Counted from the stretch's first letter, positions 11,934 to 20,482 are shown. The stretch is DNA of 64,000 nt from Pseudomonadota bacterium (GCA_963204835.1 CAUJHJ010000017.1:54287-118286), one strand, 5' to 3'. A program made the numbers and translations. The notes: generated by a model not told the origin, from the letters alone.

Positions 11934-11961
11934 TTGTAATTTGATTGCGCGTGTATATACT
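11934..11961 (+). promoter_or_regulatory. sigma-70 type promoter of the Lys/Ala microprotein
   Basis: TTGTAA at 11934-11939, a 16-bp spacer, then TATACT at 11956-11961, in an AT-rich island unusual for this region. The predicted start near 11968 gives a leader of about 25 nt with AGGAG before the ATG at 11993. Confidence 0.6.
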
Positions 11962-11992
11962 CACCCTCGGACTAACCCAACAGGAGACTCTC

Positions 11993-12043
11993 ATGGCGAA
12001 AGCCAAGAAGAAGGCCAAGAAGAAAGCTGCGAAGAAGAAGTAA
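11993..12043 (+). CDS. 16-residue lysine/alanine microprotein
   Basis: ATG-to-TAA frame of 17 codons encoding MAKAKKKAKKKAAKKK. A clear Shine-Dalgarno (AGGAG, 11981-11986 region) stands seven bases before ATG, and a promoter and CRP-like palindrome lie upstream, so expression is plausible despite the size. Ten of 16 residues are lysine, like the tails of bacterial histone H1-like proteins. A stem-loop follows at 12059-12089. Its function is unknown; it could be a nucleic-acid-binding peptide, or the frame could be a leader of a small regulatory RNA. Confidence 0.6.
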   Translation: MAKAKKKAKKKAAKKK

Positions 12044-12058
12044 GGCCTTTACACCTTC

Positions 12059-12089
12059 GGCGGGCGTGGAAAGACCTTCCTCGCTCGCC
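12059..12089 (+). terminator. stem-loop after the microprotein, possible terminator
   Basis: Thirteen-base arms (12059-12071 and 12077-12089) pair with one mismatch and one G-U around a five-base loop. Only GGCTT follows, so intrinsic termination would be weak. It could also be the 3' structure of a short RNA starting near 11968. Confidence 0.45.
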
Positions 12090-12112
12090 GGCTTCAAAGT
12101 CCGACGACACTG

Positions 12113-12132
12113 GTGCCCGCGAAAGCGGGCAC
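12113..12132. repeat. short perfect hairpin, REP-like
   Basis: GTGCCCGC-GAAA-GCGGGCAC forms an eight-base-pair stem with a GNRA tetraloop between the microprotein and rpiA. The core CCCGCGAAAGCGGG is common in dispersed intergenic repeats of high-GC proteobacteria. No U-tract follows. Confidence 0.5.
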
Positions 12133-12170
12133 AGTCGTTTCAGGGGTCATGAGCGCGGGAGCGCACGCCG

Positions 12171-12827
12171 ATGAACGCAGGAAATGCCGGGAAACAAAGG
12201 GCCGCGGAAGCAGCGCTCACCCATGTGGCGCGCGGCTCGATCGTCGGCGTAGGCACCGGATCGACAGTCAACTTCTTCATCGACGGCCTCGGCCGGATGC
12301 GCGATGACATCCGGGGCGCCGTCTCGAGTTCAAGCGCCTCGACGGCGCGGCTCGAGGCCCTCGGCATCGAAGTGATGGACCTGAACCACACCGGCACCCT
12401 CGACCTCTATGTCGATGGCGCCGACGAAGCGACGCGCGATCGCTACCTCATCAAGGGGGGCGGGGCCGCCCTCACCCGCGAGAAGATCGTCGCGGCCGCG
12501 TCGAAGCGCTTCGTCTGCATCGTGGATGAGAGCAAGGTGGTCCCGGTGCTGGGCCGCTTCCCGCTGCCCATCGAAGTCATCCCGATGGCCCGTTCCTACG
12601 TCGCGCGCGAGATCGTGGCCCGCGGCGGGCAGCCGGTGTGGCGCGAGCAGTGCACCACCGACAACGGCAACCAGATCCTCGACGTGCACGGCCTCGAGAT
12701 CCTCGACCCGCCGAGCCTCGAGCGCGACCTCAACCAGATCACGGGGGTCGTCACGGTGGGGCTCTTCGCGCAGCGGCCGGCCGACCTGCTCATCGTCGGC
12801 AGCGACGCCGGCGTGAAGGTCATCTGA
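12171..12827 (+). CDS. rpiA: ribose-5-phosphate isomerase A
   Basis: 218-residue pentose-phosphate enzyme interconverting ribose-5-phosphate and ribulose-5-phosphate. Conserved motifs are [13 protein letters not shown] (about 28-40), YVDGADEA (about 80-87) and [16 protein letters not shown] (about 92-107), which hold the catalytic Asp, Glu and Lys. ATG 12171 follows a GGGAG ribosome site. It stands alone between the microprotein and a convergent lipoprotein gene; rpe, the next pentose enzyme, is at 18 kb. Confidence 0.96.
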   Translation: MNAGNAGKQRAAEAALTHVARGSIVGVGTGSTVNFFIDGLGRMRDDIRGAVSSSSASTARLEALGIEVMDLNHTGTLDLYVDGADEATRDRYLIKGGGAALTREKIVAAASKRFVCIVDESKVVPVLGRFPLPIEVIPMARSYVAREIVARGGQPVWREQCTTDNGNQILDVHGLEILDPPSLERDLNQITGVVTVGLFAQRPADLLIVGSDAGVKVI

Positions 12828-12834
12828 CCGCGAA

Positions 12835-13431
12835 CTACTTCAACGGCCGCGCGGGCGGCGCGGCGCCGGTCGCCGGGGGAAATTTCTCGAGCATCTGGGG
12901 CACGACCTGGCCGACGGCGGCCGGAAGGTCCTTCAGGGTCTTCTCGTTGACGCGCCCGACCGCAACCGCCTCCCAGACGAGGCGCTTCGCCGCGGCATCG
13001 ACGATGTCGATGTTGAGCGTGCCTTCGGTGTACTGATCCACGTTCACGTCGTTGTAGCCGTACCAGGGATCGTAGAAACCATGGCGATAGCCGTAGTACC
13101 CGAGCGGCGGCCGCGGGGCGGGCGTACTCGACACGCGCAGCCTATCGCTCAACTTGCCCGAGAAGTTCACGAGGAAGTCGGGCTGATCCGAGAGCCGGTA
13201 GCCGAGGCGGGTGAGTTCCGCGGTTGTCGCCTCCTTCAGCGATGTGGAGACGAGCGACTCGTAGCCTTCCCGATCGGTGCCGAGCGGGTTCAGGTAGTTG
13301 AAGGTCCGGTAGCCGGCGAGGCTCGCGCCGGGATCCGCGCTGAAGCGGATCTGCGGTCCGGAACTGCATGCGGCCATCACGGCAACGGCCGCGGTGGCGG
13401 CGAATCGACGCAGAAACACGCAGGTGGCCAC
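12835..13431 (-). CDS. DUF4136 family lipoprotein
   Basis: 198-residue predicted lipoprotein. GTG 13431 follows GAGGGAG by seven bases and starts a short basic signal (residues 1-21) ending in the lipobox AVMAAC, with lipidated cysteine at 22. The mature part has the DUF4136 pattern: an FSADPGASLAGYRTFNYL start, a middle PDFLVNFSGKLSDRL, a Tyr/Gly-rich segment GYYGYRHGFYDPWYGY, and the TLNIDIVDAAAKRLVWEA core near the C-terminus. DUF4136 lipoproteins are common, of unknown function, and likely outer-membrane anchored. The mapped promoter candidate ends 31 bp before this start and supports it. Confidence 0.85.
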   Translation of the reverse strand: MATCVFLRRFAATAAVAVMAACSSGPQIRFSADPGASLAGYRTFNYLNPLGTDREGYESLVSTSLKEATTAELTRLGYRLSDQPDFLVNFSGKLSDRLRVSSTPAPRPPLGYYGYRHGFYDPWYGYNDVNVDQYTEGTLNIDIVDAAAKRLVWEAVAVGRVNEKTLKDLPAAVGQVVPQMLEKFPPATGAAPPARPLK

Positions 13432-13468
13432 GGCTACTCCCTCGTCGGCAGGCGAAGCGCCCAAGCGG

Positions 13469-13497
13469 AATATATCGACTGGCGCCCTCCGCGACAA
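13469..13497 (-). promoter_or_regulatory. sigma-70 promoter of the DUF4136 lipoprotein
   Basis: On the minus strand TTGTCG (13497-13492), a 17-bp spacer and TATATT (13474-13469). The predicted start is about 13462, about 30 nt before the GTG start codon. Confidence 0.65.
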
Positions 13498-13590
13498 AGG
13501 CAGGTGGGTTGCAGGCTTCGAGGGTCACACACCGGCGGGCCGCAATGTCATCCCGGCGCGCCCTGGCTATCGCTTCGATCGCGAAACGAC

Positions 13591-13617
13591 AAAGGGCCCG
13601 TCTTTCGACGGGCCCTT
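13591..13617 (-). terminator. intrinsic terminator after tRNA-Gln
   Basis: On the minus strand, right after the tRNA CCA end, AAGGGCCCGTC-GAAA-GACGGGCCCTT forms an 11-bp perfect stem with a tetraloop, followed by TGTCGTTT. It would end transcripts of tRNA-Gln and possibly the whole rplM-rpsI-tRNA unit. Confidence 0.75.
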
Positions 13618-13622
13618 CGTGC

Positions 13623-13696
13623 TGGCTGGGGGACTAGGATTCGAACCTAGGTAAACGGAGTCAGAGTCCGTTGTCCTACCGCTAGACGATCCCCCA
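13623..13696 (-). tRNA. tRNA-Gln (CTG anticodon)
   Basis: A 74-nt cloverleaf reads from 13696 downwards. The acceptor TGGGGGA pairs with TCCCCCA, the discriminator is G and CCA is encoded. The anticodon stem ACGGA/TCCGT holds the loop CTCTGAC, giving anticodon CUG. The T arm carries the usual GGTTCGAATCC. Glutamine tRNAs typically have a weak U-A first pair and G73, as here. It follows rpsI by 24 bp and may be co-transcribed with it. Confidence 0.95.
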
Positions 13697-13720
13697 AGAT
13701 CGGCAGCGCTACGCCGAAGC

Positions 13721-14113
13721 TTAGCGCTTCGAGTACTGCGGACCGCGGCGGGCCTTGCGGCGACCGACTTTCTTGCGCTCCACCTCGCGCGCGTCGCGCG
13801 TGACGAAACCGGCGGCGCGCAACGGGCGGCGCAGCGTCTCGTCGTACTCGATCAGCGCGCGCGTGATGCCGTGGCGGATGGCGCCGGCCTGGCCGGTGAT
13901 GCCGCCGCCCGAGACATGCGCCTGGACGTCGAACTTGCCGGTCAGCTGCACGACTTCGAGCGGCTGGCGCACGATCATGCGGCCGGTCTCGCGGCCGAAG
14001 AACTCGTCGACCGGGCGGGCATTCACCGTGATGCGGCCCGTGCCGGGCTTGAGGTAGACGCGGGCGGTGGCGGTCTTGCGACGGCCGGTGCCGTAATTCT
14101 GCGTGGCGGGCAT
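13721..14113 (-). CDS. rpsI: 30S ribosomal protein S9
   Basis: 130-residue ribosomal protein with N-terminal [20 protein letters not shown], central [21 protein letters not shown] and the C-terminal basic tail ending PQYSKR, whose last arginine contacts P-site tRNA. It lies 14 bp downstream of rplM, the conserved L13-S9 operon. Length equals the E. coli protein. Confidence 0.98.
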   Translation of the reverse strand: MPATQNYGTGRRKTATARVYLKPGTGRITVNARPVDEFFGRETGRMIVRQPLEVVQLTGKFDVQAHVSGGGITGQAGAIRHGITRALIEYDETLRRPLRAAGFVTRDAREVERKKVGRRKARRGPQYSKR

Positions 14114-14127
14114 CTGCTTCTCTTCCT

Positions 14128-14556
14128 TCAGATCTCGAGCGGCTTCGGCTGCTGCGCGGTGTGCGGGTGCTTGCCGCCCGCGAACACATGCAGCTTCCTG
14201 AACATGTTCCGGCCGAGGGTGTTCTTCGGCAGCATGCCCTTGACGGCGATCTCGATCACGCGCTCTGGATGCTCCTTCAGGAGCTTCTCGAGCCCGATCG
14301 ACTTGATGCCGCCGATGTAGCCAGTGTGGTGGTAGTAAATCTTGTCGGCGAGCTTGTTGCCGGTGACGCGGATCTTCTCCGCGTTGACGACGACGAGGTG
14401 ATCGCCCATGTCGACGTGCGGGCTGTAATCGGCCTTGTGCTTGCCCTTCAGGCGGTGCGCGAGCTGGGTCGCGAGACGCCCGAGGGTCTTGCCCTCGGCA
14501 TCGATCAGGAACCAGTCGCCGCGGACCTCCGCGGGCTTGGCGAAAACTGTAGTCAT
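14128..14556 (-). CDS. rplM: 50S ribosomal protein L13
   Basis: 142-residue ribosomal protein, the same length as in E. coli. The start [20 protein letters not shown] was chosen over a codon five residues upstream. Conserved segments include [29 protein letters not shown] and [18 protein letters not shown]. First gene of the rplM-rpsI operon behind a well-formed promoter. Confidence 0.98.
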   Translation of the reverse strand: MTTVFAKPAEVRGDWFLIDAEGKTLGRLATQLAHRLKGKHKADYSPHVDMGDHLVVVNAEKIRVTGNKLADKIYYHHTGYIGGIKSIGLEKLLKEHPERVIEIAVKGMLPKNTLGRNMFRKLHVFAGGKHPHTAQQPKPLEI

Positions 14557-14618
14557 TTCAAGGATCTCCAACCACCCACGCGCGGCAAAGGGACCGGCGG
14601 GCCCGAAAAAGGCCGGAA

Positions 14619-14647
14619 AGTGTACTCAAGCGGTCCCCGCTTTGCAA
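14619..14647 (-). promoter_or_regulatory. sigma-70 promoter of rplM-rpsI
   Basis: TTGCAA (14647-14642), a 17-bp spacer and TACACT (14624-14619) on the minus strand. The start would be near 14612, giving an approximately 55-nt leader before rplM. In E. coli the rplM leader is autoregulated by L13; a comparable fold was not established here. Confidence 0.7.
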
Positions 14648-14692
14648 AAGCAGCTAAGGGCCACCCGGGGCCTCCTTATAATGATCCCCGAA

Positions 14693-15322
14693 ATGCCCCC
14701 CTCTTCCCCCCTCGATTCCTTGCTGTCAGCGGCCGACCGGGCCTTGCGGGCGGTGTTTGCCAGCCCCGTTGCCGCAAGGCCCCTGCCACAGGCGCCAGGC
14801 GGCACCGGTGCGGGCGAAGCCACCCCCCTCTCGGCACGCCTGATGCGCGTGAATCATGCCGGCGAGGTCGCCGCGCAGGCCCTGTATCACGGCCAGGCGC
14901 TCATGGCGAAGGACGAGGCCACTCGCGAGGGGCTGCTCGAGGCCGCGCGCGAGGAAGCGGACCACCTGGCGTGGTGCGAACAGCGCCTCGCCGAACTCGG
15001 CTCGCGGCCGAGCCTGCTGAAGCCATTCTGGTACGCGGGCTCGTTCGCGATCGGCGCCGCGGCGGCTGCGGTCAGCGATCGCGTGAGCCTCGGCTTCGTC
15101 TCCGAAACAGAGCGCCAGGTCGAATCGCACCTCACCGACCACCTCGAGCGCGTTCCGTCAACCGATGCCCGCAGCCGCGCGATCCTCGAAGCGATGCGCG
15201 CGGACGAAATCATGCACGGCGCGCGCGCCCGGCAGGCCGGCGGCATCGAACTGCCTGCGCCGGTGCGCGCGCTGATGCGCGGCGCTTCGCGCGTCATGAC
15301 GCGCACTGCCTACTGGATCTGA
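14693..15322 (+). CDS. coq7: Coq7-type demethoxyubiquinone hydroxylase
   Basis: 209-residue membrane-associated di-iron monooxygenase for the C6 hydroxylation of ubiquinone precursors, the role that UbiF plays in E. coli. Iron ligands are visible in [16 protein letters not shown] (Glu), REEADHLAW (ExxH), [10 protein letters not shown] (Glu) and [10 protein letters not shown] (ExxH). ATG 14693 gives the usual [19 protein letters not shown] start; ATG 14681 would add four residues and neither has a strong ribosome site. Divergent from rplM. With it, the two UbiH-family flavoproteins could cover the other two ring positions. Confidence 0.93.
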   Translation: MPPSSPLDSLLSAADRALRAVFASPVAARPLPQAPGGTGAGEATPLSARLMRVNHAGEVAAQALYHGQALMAKDEATREGLLEAAREEADHLAWCEQRLAELGSRPSLLKPFWYAGSFAIGAAAAAVSDRVSLGFVSETERQVESHLTDHLERVPSTDARSRAILEAMRADEIMHGARARQAGGIELPAPVRALMRGASRVMTRTAYWI

Positions 15323-15409
15323 CCCTTCCCGCAGCCGGGAAACTTGCGACCGCGCGGGGATATGTAATACAAAGCGGCGAGTACGGGCCGCACGGCCCGG
15401 GGGGAGAGC

Positions 15410-16156
15410 ATGGAAGAGAACGTCAAGCCGTTGAGCGACATACCTGCGATCAATCGCTTCCTGAGCTATTGCCGCATCCGCACGGTGCCGTCGAAGACCG
15501 TGATCATCCATGCGGGCGACCTGCCGGATGTCCTTTATTACATCATCAACGGCTCGGTCGAAGTGATGATCGAGGACGAGGAAGGCAACGAGATGGTGCT
15601 CGCCTACCTCAACAAGGGGCAGTTCTTCGGCGAGATGGGGCTCTTCCACGAGACGCCGACCCGCAGCGCCTGGGTGCGCACGCGCAATTCCTGCGAGCTC
15701 GCGGAAATGACCTATCCGCGCTTCCGGCAGATCGCCGCGGAGAGCCCCGGCCTCGTGTTCGAGCTCGCCACGCAGCTCGCCACCCGCCTCGACCGCACCA
15801 ACCGCAAGCTCGGTGACCTCGCTTTCGTCGACGTCACCGGCCGGGTTGCGCACGCGATCATGGACCTTTGCGGCGAGCCCGATGCGATGACCCACCCCGA
15901 GGGCATGCAGATCAAGGTGAGCCGGCAGGAACTGTCGCGCCTCGTCGGCTGCTCGCGCGAAATGGCGGGCCGCGTGCTGAAGGTGCTCGAGGACCAGGGC
16001 CTGCTGCGCGCCACCGGCAAGACCATCGTCGTGTTCAACGCACGCCCGAAGATGAAGACCCGCCCGGTCGTCGTGCCGGTCAAGGGAGGCGCCACGGCCG
16101 TCAAGGCGCGCCCGATGGCCAACGATGACGAGGATGAGGACGACGACGAGGACTGA
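15410..16156 (+). CDS. crp: Crp/Vfr/Clp-type cyclic nucleotide-responsive regulator with acidic tail
   Basis: 248-residue transcription regulator. Residues about 1-135 form the cNMP-binding barrel with GQFFGEMGLFHETPTRSAWV, retaining the Glu, Arg and Ser that bind the cyclic nucleotide; THR-ASN (TN in RLDRTNRKLG) replaces the Thr-Ser of E. coli CRP in the hinge helix. The winged helix contains VSRQELSRLVGCSREMAGRV, with the Arg-Glu and Arg of the recognition helix. The protein then runs about 30 residues past the normal CRP end and finishes with ten almost purely acidic residues. Whether cAMP or c-di-GMP is the ligand cannot be settled from sequence. Confidence 0.9.
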   Translation: MEENVKPLSDIPAINRFLSYCRIRTVPSKTVIIHAGDLPDVLYYIINGSVEVMIEDEEGNEMVLAYLNKGQFFGEMGLFHETPTRSAWVRTRNSCELAEMTYPRFRQIAAESPGLVFELATQLATRLDRTNRKLGDLAFVDVTGRVAHAIMDLCGEPDAMTHPEGMQIKVSRQELSRLVGCSREMAGRVLKVLEDQGLLRATGKTIVVFNARPKMKTRPVVVPVKGGATAVKARPMANDDEDEDDDED

Positions 16157-16175
16157 CCCCGCGCGCGCGGGGCGC

Positions 16176-17984
16176 TCACGCGACGCGATTGCGCCCCGCC
16201 CGCTTGGCCTCGTACAGGCGGCCGTCGGCGGCATGCAGCAGGCTGTCCGCGCCGGACTCACCGTCCCACTGCGCAACCCCGATGCTCAGCGTCAACCGCA
16301 GGCCCGGGTGCAGGCGGTGCCAATCGTGGCCTTCGACCGCCTGGCGCAGGCGTTCGCAGAGCTGCTTCGCCGCCTCGCGCGCCAGGCCGGGCAGGACCAG
16401 CGCGAACTCCTCCCCGCCGATGCGCGCGACGAAGTCGTTATCGCGACATAGCCTGCCCATCAGGGACGCGCACTCGCGCAACACCACGTCACCGACCGGG
16501 TGCCCGAGCTCGTCGTTGACGAGCTTGAAATGGTCGAGGTCGGCCACGGCGAGCGCCAGCGGCCGACCGGCCGCGCGCGACAGCTCGATCTCCGCGGCCA
16601 GGCGCCGGCTGAAGGCCCTGAGGTTGGCGATTCCGGTCAGTGCATCCTCCTGCGACTCGCGCTCGAACAAGCGGCTGCGCTCGTCGAGCGCGGCGATCAG
16701 GCGCTCCTTGTCGAGGTTGGCGCGCGCCAGCTCCTCGGTGCGCTGCGCGACACGCTGCTCGAGTTCCCGGCGGTAGGCCTCGAGGCCCTCGAAAGCACGC
16801 GCATCGACGATGGCCGGCGCGACCTGCTCGGCGAGGCGCTGCATCAGGTGCAGGTCCGCATCCGAATAGCGCTCCGGCCGCGCGTGATGCGCGGCGAGCA
16901 GGCCGATCGCCTCGCCGCCGTCCTGCAGCACGACCGCGATCAGCGCGCCGCTTGCACGCTCGCCCACCCCGCCGCACTCGCGCAGCGAAGCGGGCGCCTG
17001 CGCCCAATCTTCGACCAGCAGGCTGCCGCCCCGGGCCACCACCTGGCCGAAGAGCCCCGCGCCGATGGGCAGGCTGCGGACCGGCAGGCGCGTGCCGTCG
17101 CGCTGGTAGGCGCGCAGTTCGATGACCTGGCTCTCGCGATCCGCCAGCACGAGGTGGAACTCATCGAAGCGAAACAGGGCCCGCGCCTCGCCGAGTATGC
17201 GCTCGCCCAGCTCGTCGAGACGCCGGGCGCTGCGCAGCGCGCGCCACGCCCGCGACAGCAGGGCGAGCGGGCTGCCGTCCGCGTCGGCCGCGGCAAGTGC
17301 CCCGCTCAGGCCGTTGAAGCTCAGCACGAACACGATCATCAGCAGCACGAACAGCGCAAACGTGGCAGGCGCCGCCGTGTTGTACAGCACCGCCGCGAGC
17401 ACGCCCGCGGGCACGAACACGAGGTCGACGAGCGAGTACACGGGCTTGATGATGCGGCCGACATTGCGGCCATCGAGCCGGAAATAGGTTGCGAGCAGCA
17501 CCACGTTGACCGCCTGCGCCGCAAGCGCCATCACGACGAGCGGCACGATGTCCTCGGGCACCGGCACGCCGATCGGATGGGCGCCGCCCGCCACCCGGTA
17601 CGCATGCCCCGCAACGAGCAGCATGAGCGTGTCCATCGCCCCGTTATGCACCGCACGCAGGATCGCCGCGCGCGGCGAGCCGTGGCTGTAGCTGCGACTG
17701 AGCAGCGGCCAGAGGAACGCGGCCGCACCGCACAGGGACGCGGCCACCGGCGGCGAGAACACGAGCAGCAGGCCGACCTGCGGCACGCGCTCCATCGAAG
17801 TCAGCCCGACGCGCGGCACCGGGATGCCGAAGCGCCAGATCGCGAGCATCACGACCACCCAGGCGAGCGCGACCCACGGCGCGGGAAAGTCGCCCGCCTG
17901 GCGCATGTCGGAAAAGAGCCAGAGGCCGGCGACAACGGCGATTGCCAGCGAATAGAGGGTCAGGGATAGGTAGCGCGAAGCCAT
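16176..17984 (-). CDS. membrane GAF-GGDEF diguanylate cyclase
   Basis: 602-residue protein likely to make cyclic di-GMP. Residues about 1-240 hold seven or so hydrophobic helices (for example LYSLAIAVVAGLWLFSD and FALFVLLMIVFVLSF). A GAF domain follows (about 265-410), then a coiled coil, and a C-terminal GGDEF domain with DALTGIANLRAF, DLDHFKLVND and active-site IGGEEF (about 526-531). RDND lies five residues before GGEEF and is a canonical inhibitory I-site, so product inhibition is likely. ATG 17984 was chosen as the start of the first membrane helix. It is convergent with the Crp-type gene. Confidence 0.9.
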   Translation of the reverse strand: MASRYLSLTLYSLAIAVVAGLWLFSDMRQAGDFPAPWVALAWVVVMLAIWRFGIPVPRVGLTSMERVPQVGLLLVFSPPVAASLCGAAAFLWPLLSRSYSHGSPRAAILRAVHNGAMDTLMLLVAGHAYRVAGGAHPIGVPVPEDIVPLVVMALAAQAVNVVLLATYFRLDGRNVGRIIKPVYSLVDLVFVPAGVLAAVLYNTAAPATFALFVLLMIVFVLSFNGLSGALAAADADGSPLALLSRAWRALRSARRLDELGERILGEARALFRFDEFHLVLADRESQVIELRAYQRDGTRLPVRSLPIGAGLFGQVVARGGSLLVEDWAQAPASLRECGGVGERASGALIAVVLQDGGEAIGLLAAHHARPERYSDADLHLMQRLAEQVAPAIVDARAFEGLEAYRRELEQRVAQRTEELARANLDKERLIAALDERSRLFERESQEDALTGIANLRAFSRRLAAEIELSRAAGRPLALAVADLDHFKLVNDELGHPVGDVVLRECASLMGRLCRDNDFVARIGGEEFALVLPGLAREAAKQLCERLRQAVEGHDWHRLHPGLRLTLSIGVAQWDGESGADSLLHAADGRLYEAKRAGRNRVA

Positions 17985-18009
17985 GTCCGTGCGCCCCCCT
18001 GCGCCGTGT

Positions 18010-18693
18010 TCAGCCGGGCCGGCCGTGCTCCGCCAGCGCGCGGCGCATCGCCGCAATCGTCGCCGGGTAATCCTTCGAACCGAAGATCGCCGAGCCCGCG
18101 ACGAAAGTGTCGGCGCCCGCCGCGGCGATCGCGCCGATGTTGTCGACCTTTACGCCGCCGTCGATTTCCAGGCGCACCGCACGTCCCGATGCATCGATGC
18201 GCCGGCGCACCTCGGCGAGCTTCGTGAGCGCCGACGGAATGAAAGCCTGCCCGCCGAAGCCGGGGTTCACCGACATCAGCAGCACGAGGTCGAGCTTTTC
18301 GAGCGTGTAGTCGAGCCAGTCGAGCGGCGTGGCTGGATTGAGCACCAGCCCCGGCTTCGCGCCGCACTCGCGGATCAGCCCGATAGTGCGGTCGACGTGC
18401 TCGCTCGCTTCCGGGTGGAAGCTGATGTAAGTGGCACCGGCCCTGGCGAAATCGGGCACGATGCGATCGACCGGCCGCACCATCAGGTGCACGTCGATCG
18501 GCGCAGTGACTCCGTGCCTGCGCAGCGCTTCGCAGACGAGCGGGCCGATCGTCAGGTTCGGCACGTAGTGGTTGTCCATGACATCGAAATGGACGATGTC
18601 AGCGCCCGCGGCCAGCACCGCATCGACTTCCGCGCCGAGGCGCGCGAAGTCAGCGGACAGTATCGACGGGGCGATCCAGGGCGTCTGGCGCAT
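18010..18693 (-). CDS. rpe: ribulose-phosphate 3-epimerase
   Basis: 227-residue TIM-barrel enzyme interconverting ribulose-5-phosphate and xylulose-5-phosphate. It shows [14 protein letters not shown], the metal-binding [18 protein letters not shown] and VDVHLMV-like [23 protein letters not shown] and [11 protein letters not shown] with the catalytic aspartates. It lies 25 bp upstream of the GGDEF gene in the same direction and may be co-transcribed with it. Together with rpiA it completes the isomerase steps of the pentose phosphate pathway. Confidence 0.97.
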   Translation of the reverse strand: MRQTPWIAPSILSADFARLGAEVDAVLAAGADIVHFDVMDNHYVPNLTIGPLVCEALRRHGVTAPIDVHLMVRPVDRIVPDFARAGATYISFHPEASEHVDRTIGLIRECGAKPGLVLNPATPLDWLDYTLEKLDLVLLMSVNPGFGGQAFIPSALTKLAEVRRRIDASGRAVRLEIDGGVKVDNIGAIAAAGADTFVAGSAIFGSKDYPATIAAMRRALAEHGRPG

Positions 18694-18717
18694 CGGGGCA
18701 GTGTACGCGAGTGCGCG

Positions 18718-19503
18718 CTAACTACGCATGCCGCGGGCCTCCCGCACCCTCTCCCAGGCCAGGATGATCTGCTGGGTGCGCTCCTTGGCGTGCTCGATCA
18801 TCGACTCGGGCAGCCCGTTCGCCTTGAGCTTGTCAGGGTGGTGGCGGGAAAGCTGGCGGCGGTAGGCCTTGGTGACTTCGGCATCGCTCGCGCCGGAGGC
18901 AACCTCGAGCACCGCATAGGCCTCATCGAGCGAGAGCCCGGGCGCCGCCGCCGGTCGCGCCCCGGGCCGGCCGCCCGAGCGCAGCGCGGCCTCGATATGC
19001 GCGAACTCCCAGGCGGAAATGCCCAGCATCTGCGCCAGGCGCTGCACATGGCCGCGGGTCGGCGGCGCGAGGTCGGTGCCGTCGAGCGCCGCGCGCATCT
19101 GTATCTCGAAGAAAATGCGCAACAGGTCCGGGCGGCCCACGCTGGCGCGACGCAGTGCGTGGACGGTGCCCCCATAGTCGAAGCCCGCCTGCTTGCCGCG
19201 CTGGAAGCAGCCGATCGCCGCGTGCACACTCGCTTCATCGAGGCGCAGTGCGGCCATGACCGCGCGCGCCGCCGCGATCTCGCGCTCCGACACGCGACCG
19301 TCGGCCTTGGCGATGTGGCCCATGACCTCGAAGGTCGCCGTGAAGAAATGCGCGCCGAAGCTGCGCGTGGCGCCGGCGCCCTGGCCCGCCGTGCCCTGGT
19401 CGTACTGGTGGCCGAGGACCGCGCCGAGGACCGCGCCGAACGGACCGAGCGTGAAGAGCCCGACCAGGCCCCCGATCAGCTTGCCCGTCCACTGTGTCGT
19501 CAT
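18718..19503 (-). CDS. djlA: DnaJ-like membrane co-chaperone
   Basis: 261-residue type III J-protein anchored in the inner membrane. ATG 19503 begins MTTQWTGKLIGGLVGLFTLG, a Gly-rich transmembrane segment like that of E. coli DjlA. The central part (about 50-160) is a TerB-like helical domain with FEVMGHIAKADGRVSE. The C-terminal J domain (about 195-258) contains LSRHHPDKLKANG with the HPD motif needed to stimulate DnaK. It shares a short divergent region with purC. Confidence 0.93.
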   Translation of the reverse strand: MTTQWTGKLIGGLVGLFTLGPFGAVLGAVLGHQYDQGTAGQGAGATRSFGAHFFTATFEVMGHIAKADGRVSEREIAAARAVMAALRLDEASVHAAIGCFQRGKQAGFDYGGTVHALRRASVGRPDLLRIFFEIQMRAALDGTDLAPPTRGHVQRLAQMLGISAWEFAHIEAALRSGGRPGARPAAAPGLSLDEAYAVLEVASGASDAEVTKAYRRQLSRHHPDKLKANGLPESMIEHAKERTQQIILAWERVREARGMRS

Positions 19504-19585
19504 GGAGGACGCAAAGTTACACGATCCTTGACCGGGTCGCGCAGGGGACGTCAAGATTCCCGGCCCTGCGCGCCCGGGCCGATCC

Positions 19586-20482
19586 ATGACACCGCCGACC
19601 GTCCATACGACCGCCCTCAAGGGCCTCACCAAGACCCACAGCGGCAAGGTCCGCGACATCTACGCAGTCGACGGCAGCAGCATGCTGATCGTCACGACCG
19701 ACCGGCTGTCCGCCTTCGACGTGATCCTGCCCGACCCGATCCCGTGGAAGGGACATGTGCTGAACGAGATCGCGAATTACTGGTTCGCCCGCACGACGCA
19801 CATCGTGCCGAACCACCTCACCCGGCGCGCGGTGCGCGAAGTGGTCAGCGACCCGGAGGACCTCGCGCTGGTCGAGGGGCGTGCCGTGATCGTGCGGCGG
19901 CTGCGCGCCCTGCCGGTCGAAGCCGTGGTGCGCGGCTACCTGATCGGCTCGGGCTGGAAGGACTACCAGCAGTCCGGCAAGGTCTGCGGCATCCAGCTGC
20001 CGCCCGGGCTGCAGCTCGCCGCGAAGCTGCCGGCCCCCATCTTCACGCCCGCGACCAAGGCGGAAGCGGGCGCACACGACGTCAACATTTCCTTCGACGA
20101 GGCGGCCGCGCTGATCGGTGCGGACATCGCGGCGCGCGTGCGGGAAATCTCGATCGCGCTCTACGCCTTCGCCTCGGAGCACGCCGCGGCGCGCGGCCTC
20201 ATCATCGCCGACACGAAGTTCGAGTTCGGGCTCGACGACGAGGGGCGCATCCACCTGATCGACGAGGCGCTCACGCCCGACTCCTCGCGCTTCTGGCCGG
20301 CCGACACCTGGCGGGTCGGCACGAGCCCGCCGAGCTTCGACAAGCAGTTCGTGCGCGACTACCTCGAAACGCTCGCCTGGGAGAAGAAGCCGCCCGCGCC
20401 GCGCCTGCCCGCGGACATCATCGCGCGCACCAGCGAAAAATACCGCGAGGCGCTTGCGCGCATCACCGGTCCGGCCCGCTGA
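19586..20482 (+). CDS. purC: phosphoribosylaminoimidazole-succinocarboxamide synthase
   Basis: 298-residue SAICAR synthetase of purine biosynthesis, joining aspartate to CAIR. It has the ATP-binding GKVRDIYAVDGSSMLIVTTDR near the N-terminus, then SAFDVILPDPIPWKG, VVRGYLIGSGWKDY and the C-terminal IADTKFEFGLDDEG and IDEALTPDSSRFWP segments. Length is that of the longer eukaryote-like/proteobacterial form. purE and purK, for the preceding steps, are 4 kb downstream. Its 3' end overlaps the convergent BtuF-like gene by 20 bp. Confidence 0.97.
   Translation: MTPPTVHTTALKGLTKTHSGKVRDIYAVDGSSMLIVTTDRLSAFDVILPDPIPWKGHVLNEIANYWFARTTHIVPNHLTRRAVREVVSDPEDLALVEGRAVIVRRLRALPVEAVVRGYLIGSGWKDYQQSGKVCGIQLPPGLQLAAKLPAPIFTPATKAEAGAHDVNISFDEAAALIGADIAARVREISIALYAFASEHAAARGLIIADTKFEFGLDDEGRIHLIDEALTPDSSRFWPADTWRVGTSPPSFDKQFVRDYLETLAWEKKPPAPRLPADIIARTSEKYREALARITGPAR

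Noticed and set aside
14677..14682. TATAAT just before coq7 as its promoter
   Set aside because: No -35 element at the right distance, and the start codon would fall at or before the transcription start.
15344..15370. TTGCGA and TAATAC before the Crp-type gene as a promoter
   Set aside because: The spacer is only 15 bp and the -10 match is poor.
14161..15816. A 551-codon plus-strand frame over rplM, coq7 and the Crp-type gene
   Set aside because: Low-complexity Arg/Gly/Ala product that conflicts with three conserved genes.
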